Of a DNA stretch of 64,000 nucleotides, positions 44,008 to 52,309 are shown in pieces (within the stretch, counting starts at the first letter, position 1; every line of letters begins with the position of its first letter). Below the pieces are notes generated by a model. That model searched no databases and had not been told where the DNA came from. It worked only from the letters and a program-made list of their open reading frames with translations. The translations under genes and the position numbers were made by a program. Source of the DNA: PSRI01 sp041484195 (GTDB taxonomy: Bacteria; Bacteroidota; Bacteroidia; Chitinophagales; Chitinophagaceae); NCBI GenBank assembly GCA_041484195.1, contig JBGPHC010000023.1:6839-70838 (forward strand), written 5' to 3'.

Positions 44008-45273
44008 ATGAAGAAGATCCTGTTAATTTCTTTACTCGCAGGGTGGAGTTTGGGACTTGCAGCACAGTCGGTCGATAAAGCAAAAGGTTTCCTCAAGAGC
44101 AATGAGCTCGATAAGGCAAAGGACGCCATTGATCAGACTTTGACCAATCCCAGAAACCAGAAGAGTGGAGAAGCCTGGTACTACAAGGCCAAAATATATA
44201 GCGCATTGGCCGGTAGCGATCAGTTTAAAACTTTGGTTCCCGATGCCAGGGCCGAGGCTTTCGAAGCAGTGAAGAAAGCAGTGGAACTGGATAAGAATGC
44301 GAGCACTATCCTGCTGACAGTCGATAATTTCAAACCTGTTTACGATTTATATGGTGGTTATTTTGACGTGGGTGCCAACCAATACAACGCCGAAAAATAC
44401 GAAGACGCCCTTGGCAATTTCAAGAGAGCGGGAGCCGTGGGTGAATATATTTTCAACAGCGGCTGGGGCCTCTCCAAACTGGACACTGTCCTAACTTATT
44501 ATACTGCACTGGCAGCGATGAATGCAAAAAAGGACGATGAGGCTGTTGCTGGATTTCAGAAACTCGCCGATGCCAAAGTATCCGGGAAACCGGAATATGT
44601 CACCAGCTATCGCTACCTGGCAAAATATTATCTCGACAAGAAAGATGAAGCGAATATGGAAAAATACGTGAAGATGGGTAAGGAACTCTATCCTAAAGAC
44701 GAGTACCTGCCATTGGTGGAATTTGATTTCCTGCGTGCCAAAGGAGATAAGAAGGCCATTTATGCCAAATATGAAGAACTGTTGCATGATAATCCCACCT
44801 ACGAACTGGCATTGGATTATGCCAATGAACTTTTTGCCGAAACACATACTGTAGAGGCAAAAGACAGGCCGGCAGACTTCGCGCAACGCTGCGAAAAAAT
44901 TGAAGGACTCTATAAGAAAGCCCTGGAGCTGAATCCTGATGGAACCGAAGCACACCTGAACCTGGGCAAACATTATTTTAACCAGGCACTCATTCTGGAC
45001 GATGAAGCCAGCAAGATCAAAGGAGTGAAGCCTGAAGACGTGAAGAGAAAGGCTGACATCAACAGCGATGTGGTCACATTAAGCGACAAAGCCATACCCC
45101 ATTTCGAAGAGGTGTTCAACAAATATGATGGCAAGGACAAATTGAAGGTCGGCGAGAGATCAGAATACAAATCGGCATGCTATAACCTGATGTATTGCTA
45201 TGGCAAAAAGAAAATGAAGGATAAGGTGGCATTCTATCAGAAAAAATATGACGACGTGGAAGCCAACAAATAA
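44008..45273 (+). CDS. Secreted tetratricopeptide-repeat protein
   Basis: This 421-residue protein has a signal peptide (MKKILLISLLAGWSLGLAAQ) and many TPR-like helix pairs: KAKGFLKSNELDKAKDAIDQTLT, AFEAVKKAVELDKNASTI, YNAEKYEDALGNFKRAG, YYTALAAMNAKKDDEAVAGFQKLADAK, ALDYANELFAETHTVEAKD and GLYKKALELNPDGTEAHLNLGKHYFNQAL. It is probably periplasmic and may be a scaffold. It lies 28 bp after gyrA, so read-through is possible, and has a good terminator behind. Confidence 0.87.
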   Translation: MKKILLISLLAGWSLGLAAQSVDKAKGFLKSNELDKAKDAIDQTLTNPRNQKSGEAWYYKAKIYSALAGSDQFKTLVPDARAEAFEAVKKAVELDKNASTILLTVDNFKPVYDLYGGYFDVGANQYNAEKYEDALGNFKRAGAVGEYIFNSGWGLSKLDTVLTYYTALAAMNAKKDDEAVAGFQKLADAKVSGKPEYVTSYRYLAKYYLDKKDEANMEKYVKMGKELYPKDEYLPLVEFDFLRAKGDKKAIYAKYEELLHDNPTYELALDYANELFAETHTVEAKDRPADFAQRCEKIEGLYKKALELNPDGTEAHLNLGKHYFNQALILDDEASKIKGVKPEDVKRKADINSDVVTLSDKAIPHFEEVFNKYDGKDKLKVGERSEYKSACYNLMYCYGKKKMKDKVAFYQKKYDDVEANK

Positions 45274-45301
45274 AATAATTCACGAATTGATTCCAAATCA
45301 G

Positions 45302-45332
45302 GGGAAGGTTTTCGAGACCTTCCCTTTTTATT
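45302..45332 (+). terminator. Rho-independent terminator after the TPR gene
   Basis: GGGAAGGT-TTTCGAG-ACCTTCCC is followed by TTTTTATTT, about 30 nt after the stop codon. Confidence 0.88.
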
Positions 45333-45729
45333 TGACACAACTTAAGGAGTGATTTCGCTCTGAATGAATCGCCCGCGCCAATCATTATTGAACGACTGAA
45401 TTTGCCTTTGCAGGGAAATTAATATTTGCCTGATTTATCTTACATATACGTGATTACCCATTCAAGCCTCATTCTCCCTATGGCCGTTTGGTATAAGTAT
45501 GGCAGGCGATAGCGGATCTTACCCTTATAGTCTTTTGTACGGTTACAAAACGGCTCTTCCATTTCATTTTGTAAAGGACCTGCAAAGCTCCTTATAGTGA
45601 TTCTATCACACTTACCCAATCATTTAGCGCATAAATGCCATATACTTTAGTACTTGTCAATTCCCTATTTTCGCTTTGCGCTCTATCTGGTTAATCCTAT
45701 ATGTTTAATACTTGAACAACCTTTCCACT
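45333..45729. other. Intergenic stretch before the HD-domain gene
   Basis: Apart from the solo IS-like end, no gene, tRNA or motif is recognised. CTTATAG occurs twice (near 45523 and 45590). The stretch must hold the promoter of the HD-domain gene. Confidence 0.4.
45452..45471 (+). repeat. Solo end resembling the ISXO2-like terminal repeat
   Basis: GATTACCCATTCAAGCCTCA matches the outer 20 bases of copy B (63555) at 18 positions. The similarity stops there, and no opposite end is found nearby. It could be a remnant, a MITE end or chance. Confidence 0.45.
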
Positions 45730-46332
45730 ATGTCCACACATCTTCTGGGTCGCCAGGAATTCGGAAATCCGGCCAATGCAGGCAATTCGCTGAGTCGTGC
45801 TGAAGCGCAGCTATTATTGAACGACTGGGTAAAAAACGAGCGATTGAAACTGCACATGAAACAGGTAGCATATCTCATGAAACAATGGGCCATCGAGAAA
45901 CTGGGTTTGGATGAAACTGAGGCCTGGCATTGGGAAATGGCGGGGCTTCTGCACGATGCAGACTGGGACCAATGGCCCGACAAGCATTGCAGTCTTATCA
46001 TCGAAGAACTTGAAAAGAGAAATGTTGATCCCGGCATCATACATGCGATTGCTTCCCATGGACCCTCTTATTTTGGAGTGGAACCCGAAAGCCCTATGGA
46101 TAAAATGCTTTACGCATTTGACGAACTCTCCGGTCTCATCCATGCCTACTCGCTGATGCGCCCCGAGGGCTATGCCGGCATGGAACTCAAAGGCGTGAAG
46201 AAAAGGCTTAAGGAGAAGGCCTTCGCGGCCAATGTCAATCGCGATGATATCCAGGATGCCTGCCGCCTTGCCGGATTGGAAACCGATGAACTGATCCAAT
46301 TCATCATCTACCACCAGGGCCAGGCACTGTAG
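45730..46332 (+). CDS. HD-domain phosphohydrolase-like protein
   Basis: This 200-residue protein has an HD metal-dependent hydrolase core: LKLHMKQVAYLMKQWAIEKLGL with the first His (about 38-59), MAGLLHDADWDQWPDKH with the HD pair (about 69-85) and HAIASHGPSYFGVEPESPMDKMLYAFDELSGLIHA with the distal His and Asp. This small HDIG type is widespread in Bacteroidota and its substrate is unknown. I start at MSTHLLGRQE; a TTG six codons upstream is possible. It is monocistronic. Confidence 0.88.
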   Translation: MSTHLLGRQEFGNPANAGNSLSRAEAQLLLNDWVKNERLKLHMKQVAYLMKQWAIEKLGLDETEAWHWEMAGLLHDADWDQWPDKHCSLIIEELEKRNVDPGIIHAIASHGPSYFGVEPESPMDKMLYAFDELSGLIHAYSLMRPEGYAGMELKGVKKRLKEKAFAANVNRDDIQDACRLAGLETDELIQFIIYHQGQAL

Positions 46333-46462
46333 GATCATTTATTTATTTTGTATTTATTTGTGATGATGAATTATTCGTAAGGCCTTTACAAATTCATTGC
46401 AAATTGAAGGCCTGGAGCGGTAACCCCGATATTTCATATACCCGAAATCAAAACGAACTGAA

Positions 46463-47716
46463 TTGATCCCTTCCATTCCATACAGGTTTCGGGTACTCGC
46501 GCTGCTCTGTTCACTTACTACACTTACCTATCTAGACCGGATTTGCATTTCCATAGTGGGAGTGAGGGTTAAACAAGATATGGGTCTAAGCAATGAGGAA
46601 TTCGGATGGGTGCTGGGCGCATTCGCTCTGGCCTATGCCTTGTTTGAGATTCCTTCGGGTATCCTTGGCGACAGGATCGGGCCCCGAAAGGTATTCATCC
46701 GGATCGTGCTCTGGTGGTCTCTGTTCACGGCACTAACGGGAATGGTCAATGGCCTGGTAGCCCTGCTGATCGTGCGTTTCCTATTCGGAGTGGGGGAGAC
46801 CGGCACCTATCCCAATACCAATATTGTAGTCTCGCGCTGGTTTCCAACCAATGAAATGGGCCGCACACTCTCATGGGTGGGCATCGGCTCCCAGATCGGT
46901 TCGGCCATTGCGCCCCTGATCATTGTTCCGTTGGCCGTGGCTTATGGCTGGCGAACTCCCTTTTTTGTGAATGCAGGAATCGGCCTGGTCTGGGTATTGA
47001 TTTGTTATTCCTGGTTCAGGAATTTCCCTTCTGAAATGAAACATATTTCGCCAGGGGAGAAGCAATACATAGAATCCAACAGGCAATATGATCAAAACCA
47101 ACATAGGCTTCCCTGGAGACTGGTTTTGCGAAATCGGCAACTGCTGGCCTTATTGCTCATGTATTTCTGCTGCCAGTGGGCGCAGTATTTTTTTGTGGCC
47201 TGGATGCCAATCTATTTGCAGGAAGGCCGGCATTTTTCGGAGAATGCCATGAAGGATATCACATTTATTCTATTCATTATCGGGATCATTGGATTTCTTG
47301 TCGGGGGATATACCGGAGACATTCTCGTGAAGAAAAAGGGATTGAGATTTGGAAGAAGATTCATTGGAATAGCCGGACTGGGAACCTGCGGACTCATGAT
47401 ATTGGGCGCTGCCTTGGTCACAGGGAAATATGCAGCCGCGATCTGTCTCATCGGCGCGAATTTTGGCTTCGCATTCGGGGTCATGGTATCTTATGCCGTC
47501 TGTGCCGATATTGGCCGCAATAATTGTGGTACCGTCACTGGAGCCATGAATTTCTTCGGACAGATGGGCGCCTTTCTCCTGGCCATCATTTTTGGGAAAA
47601 TAGCGGATGCCACCCATGGTTTCCAGGTTCCAATGTTGGTGCTTGCCTTTGTCTTGATCTGCGGCGCATTGCTTTGGCTGGGCATCGATCCTAAAAAACA
47701 AATCCGGGAAGTTTGA
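46463..47716 (+). CDS. MFS transporter, anion:cation symporter (hexuronate/glucarate-like)
   Basis: This 417-residue protein has twelve membrane segments and the MFS loop signature GILGDRIGPRKVF (about 67-79). LTYLDRICISIVGVRVKQDMGLSNEEFGWVLGAFALAYALFEIPSG matches the ACS family (glucarate, hexuronate, phthalate transporters). It likely takes up a sugar acid or other organic anion with a cation. The only start giving the full first helix is TTG (46463). It has no obvious partner genes and converges with the Pr6Pr gene. Confidence 0.88.
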   Translation: MIPSIPYRFRVLALLCSLTTLTYLDRICISIVGVRVKQDMGLSNEEFGWVLGAFALAYALFEIPSGILGDRIGPRKVFIRIVLWWSLFTALTGMVNGLVALLIVRFLFGVGETGTYPNTNIVVSRWFPTNEMGRTLSWVGIGSQIGSAIAPLIIVPLAVAYGWRTPFFVNAGIGLVWVLICYSWFRNFPSEMKHISPGEKQYIESNRQYDQNQHRLPWRLVLRNRQLLALLLMYFCCQWAQYFFVAWMPIYLQEGRHFSENAMKDITFILFIIGIIGFLVGGYTGDILVKKKGLRFGRRFIGIAGLGTCGLMILGAALVTGKYAAAICLIGANFGFAFGVMVSYAVCADIGRNNCGTVTGAMNFFGQMGAFLLAIIFGKIADATHGFQVPMLVLAFVLICGALLWLGIDPKKQIREV

Positions 47717-47759
47717 GTGGCGAAGAAGGAATGGGGCAAAGAGACAGGCAACTGGTGAT

Positions 47760-48410
47760 TCATGTGAGTTTGCGTGCACGAAAACGGTTTATCCCAATCA
47801 ATAGAAATCCAATCACCAACAGGGAAAGCAAAATTCCCAGGGAGTTGAAGAGCACGGTTTGGTATCCAAGTTGGTTCAGATCAATAAAATGATAGGGGTA
47901 TCGGCTGGTCATGGCGCCGAGAACTAGCATATAAGGCAGATAAATCCCCGGATAAATCAACCATTTCAGACTGTCTTTCCAGCGGAGACTGCATGCGGGA
48001 ATAGAGATCAGCCAATACAGAAAATACAGGATTGGAATCAGGTCATGCAGGATCAGGTCCGCGAGTTTTTGCGAGCCCTGAGGGTTCCACCGTTCCCTTA
48101 ACACCAAACTATAGACGATTCCCACCAAAATTATCGGGCAGGTGATGCCGGATATCACGGAAGGCCGCGTAAAAAAATTTCCGGCGCGGGAAGCGGGTAG
48201 CAACAGTGGTAAGCTCAGACTCAATGTTACAAGCAGACTGGTGAGAATGGTGAAATAACTGAGAAACTGGATGATCGTCTGCCAAACGGATTGTGAAGCC
48301 AGAACAGGATTTTTGAGCATCAGCCAGAGTTGGAGCACTAATGCGAACCATCCGGCGATGGCAAGTACAGCCATGTAAATTCTTCTTTCGGAAATTTTTT
48401 GCTGCGACAT
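47760..48410 (-). CDS. Pr6Pr family membrane protein
   Basis: This 216-residue protein has six membrane helices and the family signatures AGWFALVLQLWLML, FLSYFTILTSLLVTLSLSLPLL, LHDLIPILYFLYWLISIPACSLRWKDSLKWLIYPGIYLPYMLVLGAMTSRYPYHFID and LGILLSLLVIGFLLIGINRF. Pr6Pr relates to AIG1/FAR-17a-like proteins; the role in bacteria is unknown. It is at the edge of the accessory island. Confidence 0.85.
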   Translation of the reverse strand: MSQQKISERRIYMAVLAIAGWFALVLQLWLMLKNPVLASQSVWQTIIQFLSYFTILTSLLVTLSLSLPLLLPASRAGNFFTRPSVISGITCPIILVGIVYSLVLRERWNPQGSQKLADLILHDLIPILYFLYWLISIPACSLRWKDSLKWLIYPGIYLPYMLVLGAMTSRYPYHFIDLNQLGYQTVLFNSLGILLSLLVIGFLLIGINRFRARKLT

Positions 48411-48491
48411 GATTAGGATAGTCAGTACCTCGTCCGACTATTAATCAAGATAGCGAATTAATGAATCCCGGGCTCGTCCGCCTACTGACAG

Positions 48492-48516
48492 AAAAAAGCC
48501 GCCCTTATGGAGCGGC
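48492..48516 (-). terminator. Rho-independent terminator behind the 28-codon membrane protein gene
   Basis: On the minus strand GCCGC-TCCATAAGG-GCGGC is followed by TTTTTT. No annotated-size gene lies directly upstream on that strand, only the microprotein ORF that ends at 48608. Confidence 0.7.
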
Positions 48517-48607
48517 GAATAGTGCACGGATCAGATTGAAGTTGATTGGGAAAATATATGTGGTTGTGTACGCCAGGATTTATTTTCTGGTTTTGGCGTA
48601 TAATCGT

Positions 48608-48694
48608 TTAACTGAAAGCCTTCACCACCAGGAGCAGGATCGCGACGATGACCACTGCGAGGTTTGCATAACGGAATGAATTGTCCTTTTTCAT
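48608..48694 (-). CDS. 28-residue membrane microprotein
   Basis: The minus strand encodes MKKDNSFRYANLA followed by VVIVAILLLVVKAFS and a stop: a basic N-terminus and one membrane helix (about 11-25). The ORF has a TAGTTTTG promoter-like box 40 bp upstream and a Rho-independent terminator about 90 bp downstream, so the stretch looks like a complete small transcription unit. Single-helix microproteins often bind larger membrane complexes or act as type I toxins; with so few residues and no homologue recognised, I give no function. Alternatively it is chance within a small RNA gene. Confidence 0.55.
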   Translation of the reverse strand: MKKDNSFRYANLAVVIVAILLLVVKAFS

Positions 48695-48734
48695 GGCTTT
48701 GATTTGTATTCTGTGAATCCTTACAATCATAAGA

Positions 48735-48742
48735 CAAAACTA
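48735..48742 (-). promoter_or_regulatory. Putative -7 box of the 28-codon gene
   Basis: On the minus strand this reads TAGTTTTG, a full match to TAnnTTTG; transcription would start near 48728. No -33 TTTG is clear. Confidence 0.45.
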
Positions 48743-48915
48743 ATTTCTCAGGGTTTAATCGGCGCGGGTAATAATACCTGAAATCAATGCATGATCTACC
48801 CTTATTTGTCGGGGGAATGATGCATTCCGGAAACATTCAATGCCTTACGCAATGAAAATACCCTGCTGGGTTCGCATAATTTAGATACATTTAACAAAGC
48901 AAACCGCATTCACAA

Positions 48916-49119
48916 ATGGCAATTACCGAAAAATTCAAGATAGGGGATATCGTGGTTCTCAAATCCGGCGGGCCCAAAATGACCGTGGCCTCCAAATTCC
49001 TCATTCAGTTCCCCGCGGGAGAAAAGACCTTCGAGGGTTTCTACAAATGCACCTGGTTCAACAATGGAGAAATGAAGGAAGGGAAATTCCACCAGGATGC
49101 GTTGGATGAGGGGGCTTGA
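48916..49119 (+). CDS. YodC-like (DUF2158) small protein
   Basis: This 67-residue protein has the DUF2158 pattern: FKIGDIVVLKSGGPKMTV at the start, and FYKCTWFNNGEMKEGKFHQDAL at the end, the CxWF block typical of YodC. It is a small beta-barrel-like cytoplasmic protein of unknown role. The last 20 codons reappear as a fragment at 50019-50078. The 69-residue membrane protein gene follows after 25 bp. Confidence 0.88.
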   Translation: MAITEKFKIGDIVVLKSGGPKMTVASKFLIQFPAGEKTFEGFYKCTWFNNGEMKEGKFHQDALDEGA

Positions 49120-49144
49120 TCATTCATACCATAAATACTAAATT

Positions 49145-49354
49145 ATGAACTTCGAGACATGGGAATTTATCGGGATCATTTGCTTTATCCTGTCAATTGT
49201 TTTCTTTTTTCTATTTGTTCATATGTTGAATATTATTGCAGGTATCAAACGTTACCAATATATGCAGACCAGATTATTGGAAAAGCTCCTCATTAAAGAG
49301 GGAGAACCCATTGACCTGAATTCCCTACTTGAGCAAGCCAGGAAGCATTCCTGA
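49145..49354 (+). CDS. Small single-helix membrane protein
   Basis: This 69-residue protein has one long hydrophobic segment (about 8-33, FIGIICFILSIVFFFLFVHMLNIIAG) and a charged tail KRYQYMQTRLLEKLLIKEGEPIDLNSLLEQARKHS, probably cytoplasmic and helical. It is not a family I recognise. It lies 25 bp after the YodC-like gene, so they are probably co-transcribed. Confidence 0.7.
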   Translation: MNFETWEFIGIICFILSIVFFFLFVHMLNIIAGIKRYQYMQTRLLEKLLIKEGEPIDLNSLLEQARKHS

Positions 49355-49484
49355 TTGTCTCTTTCTATCTACTTATATAATTTTTATCATATAAGTAGCA
49401 CAAGTAGGCCATAATAATATTCTCTACTTGCGCGAGTACATTGCAATTTCGAAGCCTGGCGCAAGTTTTGGCAAAGGTCAAAAG

Positions 49485-49585
49485 GATGCATTCAGGAGTA
49501 AGATGCTGCACAAAAAAGATATACATCTTTTGCTTTCGGTTTGGCACATGCGCAAGGTTTGAATGAGAAAGTAGTCATAATTTAT
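49485..49585 (+). repeat. R2 repeat, shortened copy a
   Basis: It shares TCAGGAGTAA.ATGCTG with the start of copy b, and from 49543 it is identical with 53837 onward through GGCACATGCGCAAGG and GAATGAGAAAGTAGTCATAA into the R1 unit. The central part of R2 is missing. Confidence 0.6.
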
Positions 49586-49729
49586 AAGGGAAGTAACGCT
49601 GAGCCCGCTACGAACCGCAATGGCCGCAGGGAATACAGGAAATTGCGCCCCTTGCGAAATCTTCGCGAACCTGGCGATACAAACAAAAAAAACTATGGAC
49701 CGCAAGAATAGACAAGTTATGAACCTGCC
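49586..49729 (+). repeat. R1 repeat, copy at 49.6 kb
   Basis: AGGGAAGTAACGCTGAGCCCGC, AACCGCAATGGCCGCAGGGA and TTGCGCCCCTTGCGAAATC match the 53880 copy. The palindrome TCGCGGGCTTCGCGA is damaged here (TCGCGAACCTGGCGA). It follows R2 copy a directly. Confidence 0.8.
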
Positions 49730-49734
49730 AAAAA

Positions 49735-50012
49735 AGAAATGCTTTCAAGAGTAACATGCTGTTGACCTTGGCCACGACTTGTGCCTATTCAAAATATGGG
49801 AGCTAATTTCTAAATCTGAACATTTCGCGTTGATACAATTAAAATAACATGCGCAAATAAAGACGTGCATCTTTTGCTGAAAAAGTTGAAAATTGCCAAG
49901 TATAAAACGAGATTTTTCCTTGTAAATAATTTCTATCTTTAAGGGGAACGAATGGGCCAAACTAATATTCATTTATTAAAGAAATAGCAATTTTCAGCCT
50001 GGCACACTCGCC
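49735..50012 (+). repeat. R2 repeat, copy b
   Basis: This 278-bp unit aligns with 53577-53850: GAGTAA.ATG.TGTTGACCTTGGCC, ATTCAAAATA, TTTCGC.TTGAT, AAGTTGAAAATTGCCAAG, TAAATAATTTCTATCTTTAA, GGCCAAACTAATATTCAT and AGCAATTTTCAGCCTGGCAC. The copies differ by scattered substitutions and small indels, so they are old. Confidence 0.75.
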
Positions 50013-50018
50013 AGTGAG

Positions 50019-50078
50019 GTCAACAACGGAGAAATGAAAGAAGGGATAGTTCATCAGGATGCGTTGGATAAAGTTTGA
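50019..50078 (+). pseudogene. 3' fragment of the YodC-like gene
   Basis: Twenty codons ending in TGA encode VNNGEMKEGIVHQDALDKV, matching residues FNNGEMKEGKFHQDALDEG of the intact gene at 48916. There is no start or N-terminal part. The fragment abuts the end of R2 copy b, so it probably moved or was duplicated together with the repeat. Confidence 0.8.
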
Positions 50079-50113
50079 ATATTTAATATAATCACACTTA
50101 TTTGAAAGCGTTT

Positions 50114-50599
50114 TTATTTGGCAAAAAAACGATTTCCATTTTTCTCTAACAGCATCCTTGTCTGCTGCAACAATAATAAGACTCCTCTAGCACCATCTAG
50201 TAAGGTTGAATTATCAAATATTTGCGGTCCGCCGGCAAAATTTATCGTACTGCCCCAATTCGTAGTGATATGCTCAAAATAATTCTTGCAATGTATTCGA
50301 ATTGTCTTAGGAGGCCAACTAGCCACTGTAATACCAAGTGAAATTACGATAATTCTTAGTAAGACGTCATCAGGAATTGTAGTGACACCGTTCCAACTTG
50401 CTCTTGGCAAAGATCTTAATGACTTTTTCTCCATAATCGAAATTCCCGTCTGAACCTCCTCAATTAACGAATCCATTATTGTAGCCCCTAACATACTATC
50501 ATTTTTTCTTTTAATTCTTTGGTCATTCCATTTTGTTACCAAATAGGCGGACAGACCTACCACTAGTGGAACAATGATTTGGTTCAATAATTGATTCAT
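50114..50599 (-). CDS. Unknown membrane-anchored protein (161 residues)
   Basis: I do not recognise a family. The protein starts MNQLLNQIIVPLVVGLSAYLVTKWNDQRIKRK: one membrane helix near 7-22 followed by a strongly basic stretch, so the bulk is probably cytoplasmic. It contains SLIEEVQTGISIMEKKSLRSLPRASWNGVTTIPDDVLLRII and a Leu-rich C-terminus (LLDGARGVLLLLQQTRMLLEKNGNRFF). An upstream in-frame ATG (50668) gives 23 extra residues, but the internal ATG fits the membrane start. It is the last of three minus-strand genes for membrane-anchored proteins and lies 98 bp after the coiled-coil protein gene. The region is AT-rich compared with the core genes. Confidence 0.6.
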   Translation of the reverse strand: MNQLLNQIIVPLVVGLSAYLVTKWNDQRIKRKNDSMLGATIMDSLIEEVQTGISIMEKKSLRSLPRASWNGVTTIPDDVLLRIIVISLGITVASWPPKTIRIHCKNYFEHITTNWGSTINFAGGPQIFDNSTLLDGARGVLLLLQQTRMLLEKNGNRFFAK

Positions 50600-50697
50600 A
50601 AGAGTTAATGATAAAATCATTGTAAAGCATGCATTCAAAGTAATGCTAGATTTCCCCCCGGGAAGCAATATTTGCTTAAATCCAAGTTTTTCAGTTC

Positions 50698-51333
50698 CTA
50701 CTTATTAATTTGCATATTGTTTTTTTCCTGACATTTCTTCAGCTCTTCTCTTGCATTTTCCATACTTCTTTCAGCATGGAATGCATCAGATCGCAATCGA
50801 GTGACTTCCATTTCATCTGCTTCATGGTACATCTTGTATTGTTCAATTGTAATTTCAATTCCTCTTTTAAGAGAATCAATTTTAAAGTCCTTTTGCAAAC
50901 TCCCAAGCAGGCAGTCATTACCCATTTTCGAGAGTGCATATGTTTTTTCATTTGACGTCTTATTTTTGTCATTGAGTATTTTATTTTGAGAGATTAATTG
51001 CGAGTTCAAACTGTCTCGAGTATCCACTTCATGTTTAAGAGAATCAAGTCGCGTCTTAATTATCGCCTCTTGATTTAGCAACTCAACCTTTCTTCTAGTG
51101 AATTCAATTATTGAATCCTGTAAATCATGTTTCTGATTTTCTAACTGTACTGCTTTAGCATTAAAAAAACCTGTGCCGTATGCGACCGCTACGGTAGCAA
51201 TGCCCAATACAACGGGCCAAAAGCCCAAATAAATTCGAATAAATCTTGCCACAGGATTTTTTAGATCCTTAATTTCAATTTTCAATTTTTCTGATTCTAA
51301 CATTTCTTTAATCATATCTTCTTCATGATTCAT
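50698..51333 (-). CDS. Unknown protein with one membrane helix and a long coiled coil
   Basis: This 211-residue protein has a charged N-terminus, one membrane helix near 34-55 (IYLGFWPVVLGIATVAVAYG), and then a coiled coil of about 150 residues (QLENQKHDLQDSIIEFTRRKVELLNQEAIIKTRLDSLKHEVDTRDSLNSQLISQNKIL...), rich in Glu, Lys, Gln and Asn. The soluble part would lie outside the cytoplasm if the basic residues before the helix stay inside. No family is recognised. It is flanked by two other single-helix proteins on the same strand. Confidence 0.65.
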   Translation of the reverse strand: MNHEEDMIKEMLESEKLKIEIKDLKNPVARFIRIYLGFWPVVLGIATVAVAYGTGFFNAKAVQLENQKHDLQDSIIEFTRRKVELLNQEAIIKTRLDSLKHEVDTRDSLNSQLISQNKILNDKNKTSNEKTYALSKMGNDCLLGSLQKDFKIDSLKRGIEITIEQYKMYHEADEMEVTRLRSDAFHAERSMENAREELKKCQEKNNMQINK

Positions 51334-51374
51334 AGATTTCAGGTTTTAGGAGTATAAGATAGGACGCAGGGTGT

Positions 51375-51437
51375 ACAAGTAGGCTAGACTAATATTCATC
51401 CATCAAAAAAAACAATTTTCGGTCTGGCACCCTTTCG
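51375..51437 (+). repeat. R2 repeat, 3' part only (copy c)
   Basis: CAAGTAGGCTAGACTAATATTCATC, then CAATTTTCGGTCTGGCAC, match the last 60-70 bases of copies b and d. The rest is absent. It lies between two of the unknown membrane protein genes. Confidence 0.6.
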
Positions 51438-51460
51438 CCAATGGGGGGGAAAGATAGATG

Positions 51461-52168
51461 CTAATCCTGCACAAATTTCATTCCTAACTTTGGATCATAT
51501 GGGGGTACATCAAAGGACATTCTGAGAGTATCATGATATTCTAAAGTTCTACGATTTTCATCCACGCAAATCAGGACAAATGGTTGATTTTTGATTTCAA
51601 TTAGTTCTGAAAGTTTGATAGGAGAAACAAATAATAGAGTTCCTCGCACAGGTATCCCTGTTGGTTCAATACCTTCTAATTTTTGCAAGTCTTTCTTATA
51701 CGCATCTGGGAATTGAATATGATATCTCTTTCCGTAAATATACAAATTAAGATCTCTAGGTACAGAATCGATCATAAGAGGTGTGAGTTTCCCATTATTT
51801 TCGAATTTCAGGCGAAATAATTTTGTTGCAACTGCAGAACCGCCCGTATTAATAAAAGAACTACATAAGAAAACAACAGTCTCCATTTGGCCAGTTACGG
51901 GCGACATTCGTTCACCAATGCTACAAAATTCTGTTTTGTAAGTCACGTAAGCTTGCTTTTTATTTTCCTGAAACAAGAATATGTAGATAGTGACAATTAT
52001 TCCAATTATTGCAGCAATCAGTGTCCAAAAATCCAATCTTTTGTATAGCGGTTTTTTATCACTTTTTTTTGTAATTTCATTTTTTTTAGAGAGAGCAGAA
52101 TCCAATCCAGGTTCAACACTTTTATTTCGCTGCAATCTTTCAATTTTTGATCTTCTTCGTTTCGACAT
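51461..52168 (-). CDS. Unknown protein with one membrane helix and a beta-rich C-terminal domain
   Basis: This 235-residue protein starts with a very basic tail (MSKRRRSKIERLQRNK), has one membrane helix near 47-66 (FWTLIAAIIGIIVTIYIFLF), and then a beta-rich domain of about 165 residues (AYVTYKTEFCSIGERMSPVTGQMETVVFLCSSFINTGGSAVATKLFRLKFENNGKL). The C-terminal domain has an Ig-like feel (PVRGTLLFVSPIKLSELIEIKNQPFVLICVDENRRTLEYHDTLRMSFDV). With basic residues inside, the domain would be exported. No known family. Confidence 0.65.
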   Translation of the reverse strand: MSKRRRSKIERLQRNKSVEPGLDSALSKKNEITKKSDKKPLYKRLDFWTLIAAIIGIIVTIYIFLFQENKKQAYVTYKTEFCSIGERMSPVTGQMETVVFLCSSFINTGGSAVATKLFRLKFENNGKLTPLMIDSVPRDLNLYIYGKRYHIQFPDAYKKDLQKLEGIEPTGIPVRGTLLFVSPIKLSELIEIKNQPFVLICVDENRRTLEYHDTLRMSFDVPPYDPKLGMKFVQD

Positions 52169-52309
52169 TTTATGAAAATGGAATAAATTTACTATTTCAA
52201 ATGTTACAAATTAATATTTTATTAGCACAAAATATAGTGGATTTATAAAGACTAAATACCGGATTAGTTCAAGAGAAAGAGTTTCCAAATGGATTGCTTT
52301 TACCATTAA

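Noticed and set aside
49478..49705. 75-codon minus-strand ORF near 49.6 kb
   Set aside because: It covers R2/R1 repeat DNA; similar frames appear at every R1 copy.
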